Assembly (NCBI GenBank): GCA_017654935.2
Contig: CM065713.1
Span: 11,180,603-11,244,602, forward strand
Reading direction: 5' to 3'
DNA: 64,000 nt
Source: Phymorhynchus buccinoides
Taxonomy: Eukaryota > Mollusca > Gastropoda > Neogastropoda > Raphitomidae
Part shown: piece after piece, positions 63,448 to 64,000 of the stretch
How the letters are laid out: each line of letters begins with the position of its first letter
How positions within the stretch are numbered: position 1 is the stretch's first letter
Position numbers and translations under genes: made by a program
Notes under the pieces: model-generated
What the model was told of the DNA's origin: nothing
What the model saw: the letters and a program-made list of their open reading frames with translations, nothing else
Databases searched by the model: none

Positions 63448-64000
63448 CTTCATCAATAGACACATTTTTGTTCCTATAAAATAACCAGACAAAAATGCCC
63501 AACACACTCTTATTGGATCCTAAATGATAGTTTCATTAAATATTATATTGCTGTACATTGATACCTGTTTTTTAAAAATCATTTTTTTATTACTTATATT
63601 ACCAAAATGATATAGTAGTAAATCAATCTTCGTCTTATACCAGTTGAAAGGTTATAAATCTGTGCTCTATGCAAAGGTGAATAAGATATAATTGTATCTG
63701 TGTTCTGGGTTACTTTTTTTTAACCTAGTTACTTCATCACATGGACTTTTTGTTATAACTTTCCAGAAGCCCAGACAACAGGTGTTAATTGTGTGTGTGT
63801 GCGCGCTTGCGAAAATGGCCTTTGATCTTGATTCTTGAGAATTTTATGAATTTTATTCGCTGTGGATACTTTGCATGACAAATTTAACATTTCTGGTTGA
63901 AAAAGGCAACAGGCTATTCAAAATAAATTTAAAAACAGAATATCTTGTAATTGTATGCCCCCCCCCCCCCCCCTATAAGACGGGAAAACGGGGCTCATAT
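63448..64000. other. AT-rich spacer, no gene seen
   Basis: Short GTGTGTGTGTGCGCGC at 63791 and poly-C (63958-63973) at the window end. Confidence 0.5.

Overview
This is a piece of animal nuclear genome, most likely a mollusc (a marine gastropod-type genome is my guess). The evidence is interrupted exons with good splice sites, metazoan proteins (Arkadia/RNF111-type RING, VPS16, a SIN3-type PAH domain), very heavy CA/TG and GA microsatellites, esterase-ORF1 LINEs, tRNA-derived SINEs and a dense population of short terminal-inverted-repeat transposons (MITEs). Nothing prokaryotic is visible. Two runs of exactly 500 N (9882-10381 and 28458-28957) are scaffold gaps.

Region 1 (1-7.4 kb, minus strand): three intact exons of an RNF111/Arkadia-like E3 ligase gene run right to left (7314-7412, 6345-6434, 2109-2197). 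Their introns hold a 1.5 kb compound CA minisatellite, nested hAT-like elements and piggyBac-type MITEs. The RING exon end is duplicated in tandem and the second copy is broken. Region 2 (7.4-29.7 kb): almost entirely repeats, including a foldback element with a 78-bp satellite, TTAA-flanked MITEs, a foldback with telomere-like words, and at least five LINE 3' fragments. One isolated SIN3-like PAH exon lies at 13610-13752 (+).

Region 3 (30-44.9 kb, plus strand): the 3' half of a VPS16 gene (HOPS/CORVET tethering subunit) in at least six exons. Three of these exons sit inside tandem arrays of their own 5' ends plus the preceding splice acceptor: 5 copies at 30.1-30.6 kb, about 8 copies at 31.6-32.8 kb and 3 degenerate copies at 43.6-43.9 kb. 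This stretch also carries many small indels, so either the locus is decaying or the assembly is noisy there. SINEs, hAT and mariner-type MITEs fill the introns.

Region 4 (45-64 kb): more SINE, MITE and LINE remnants, including the best transposon of the window, a two-ORF CR1/L2-like LINE on the minus strand (51269-55957) with an SGNH-esterase ORF1 and an endonuclease-RT ORF2 broken by one frameshift. A candidate first exon of an unidentified gene is at 56741-56783 (+). Homology calls rest on pattern recognition from memory, not on database searches.
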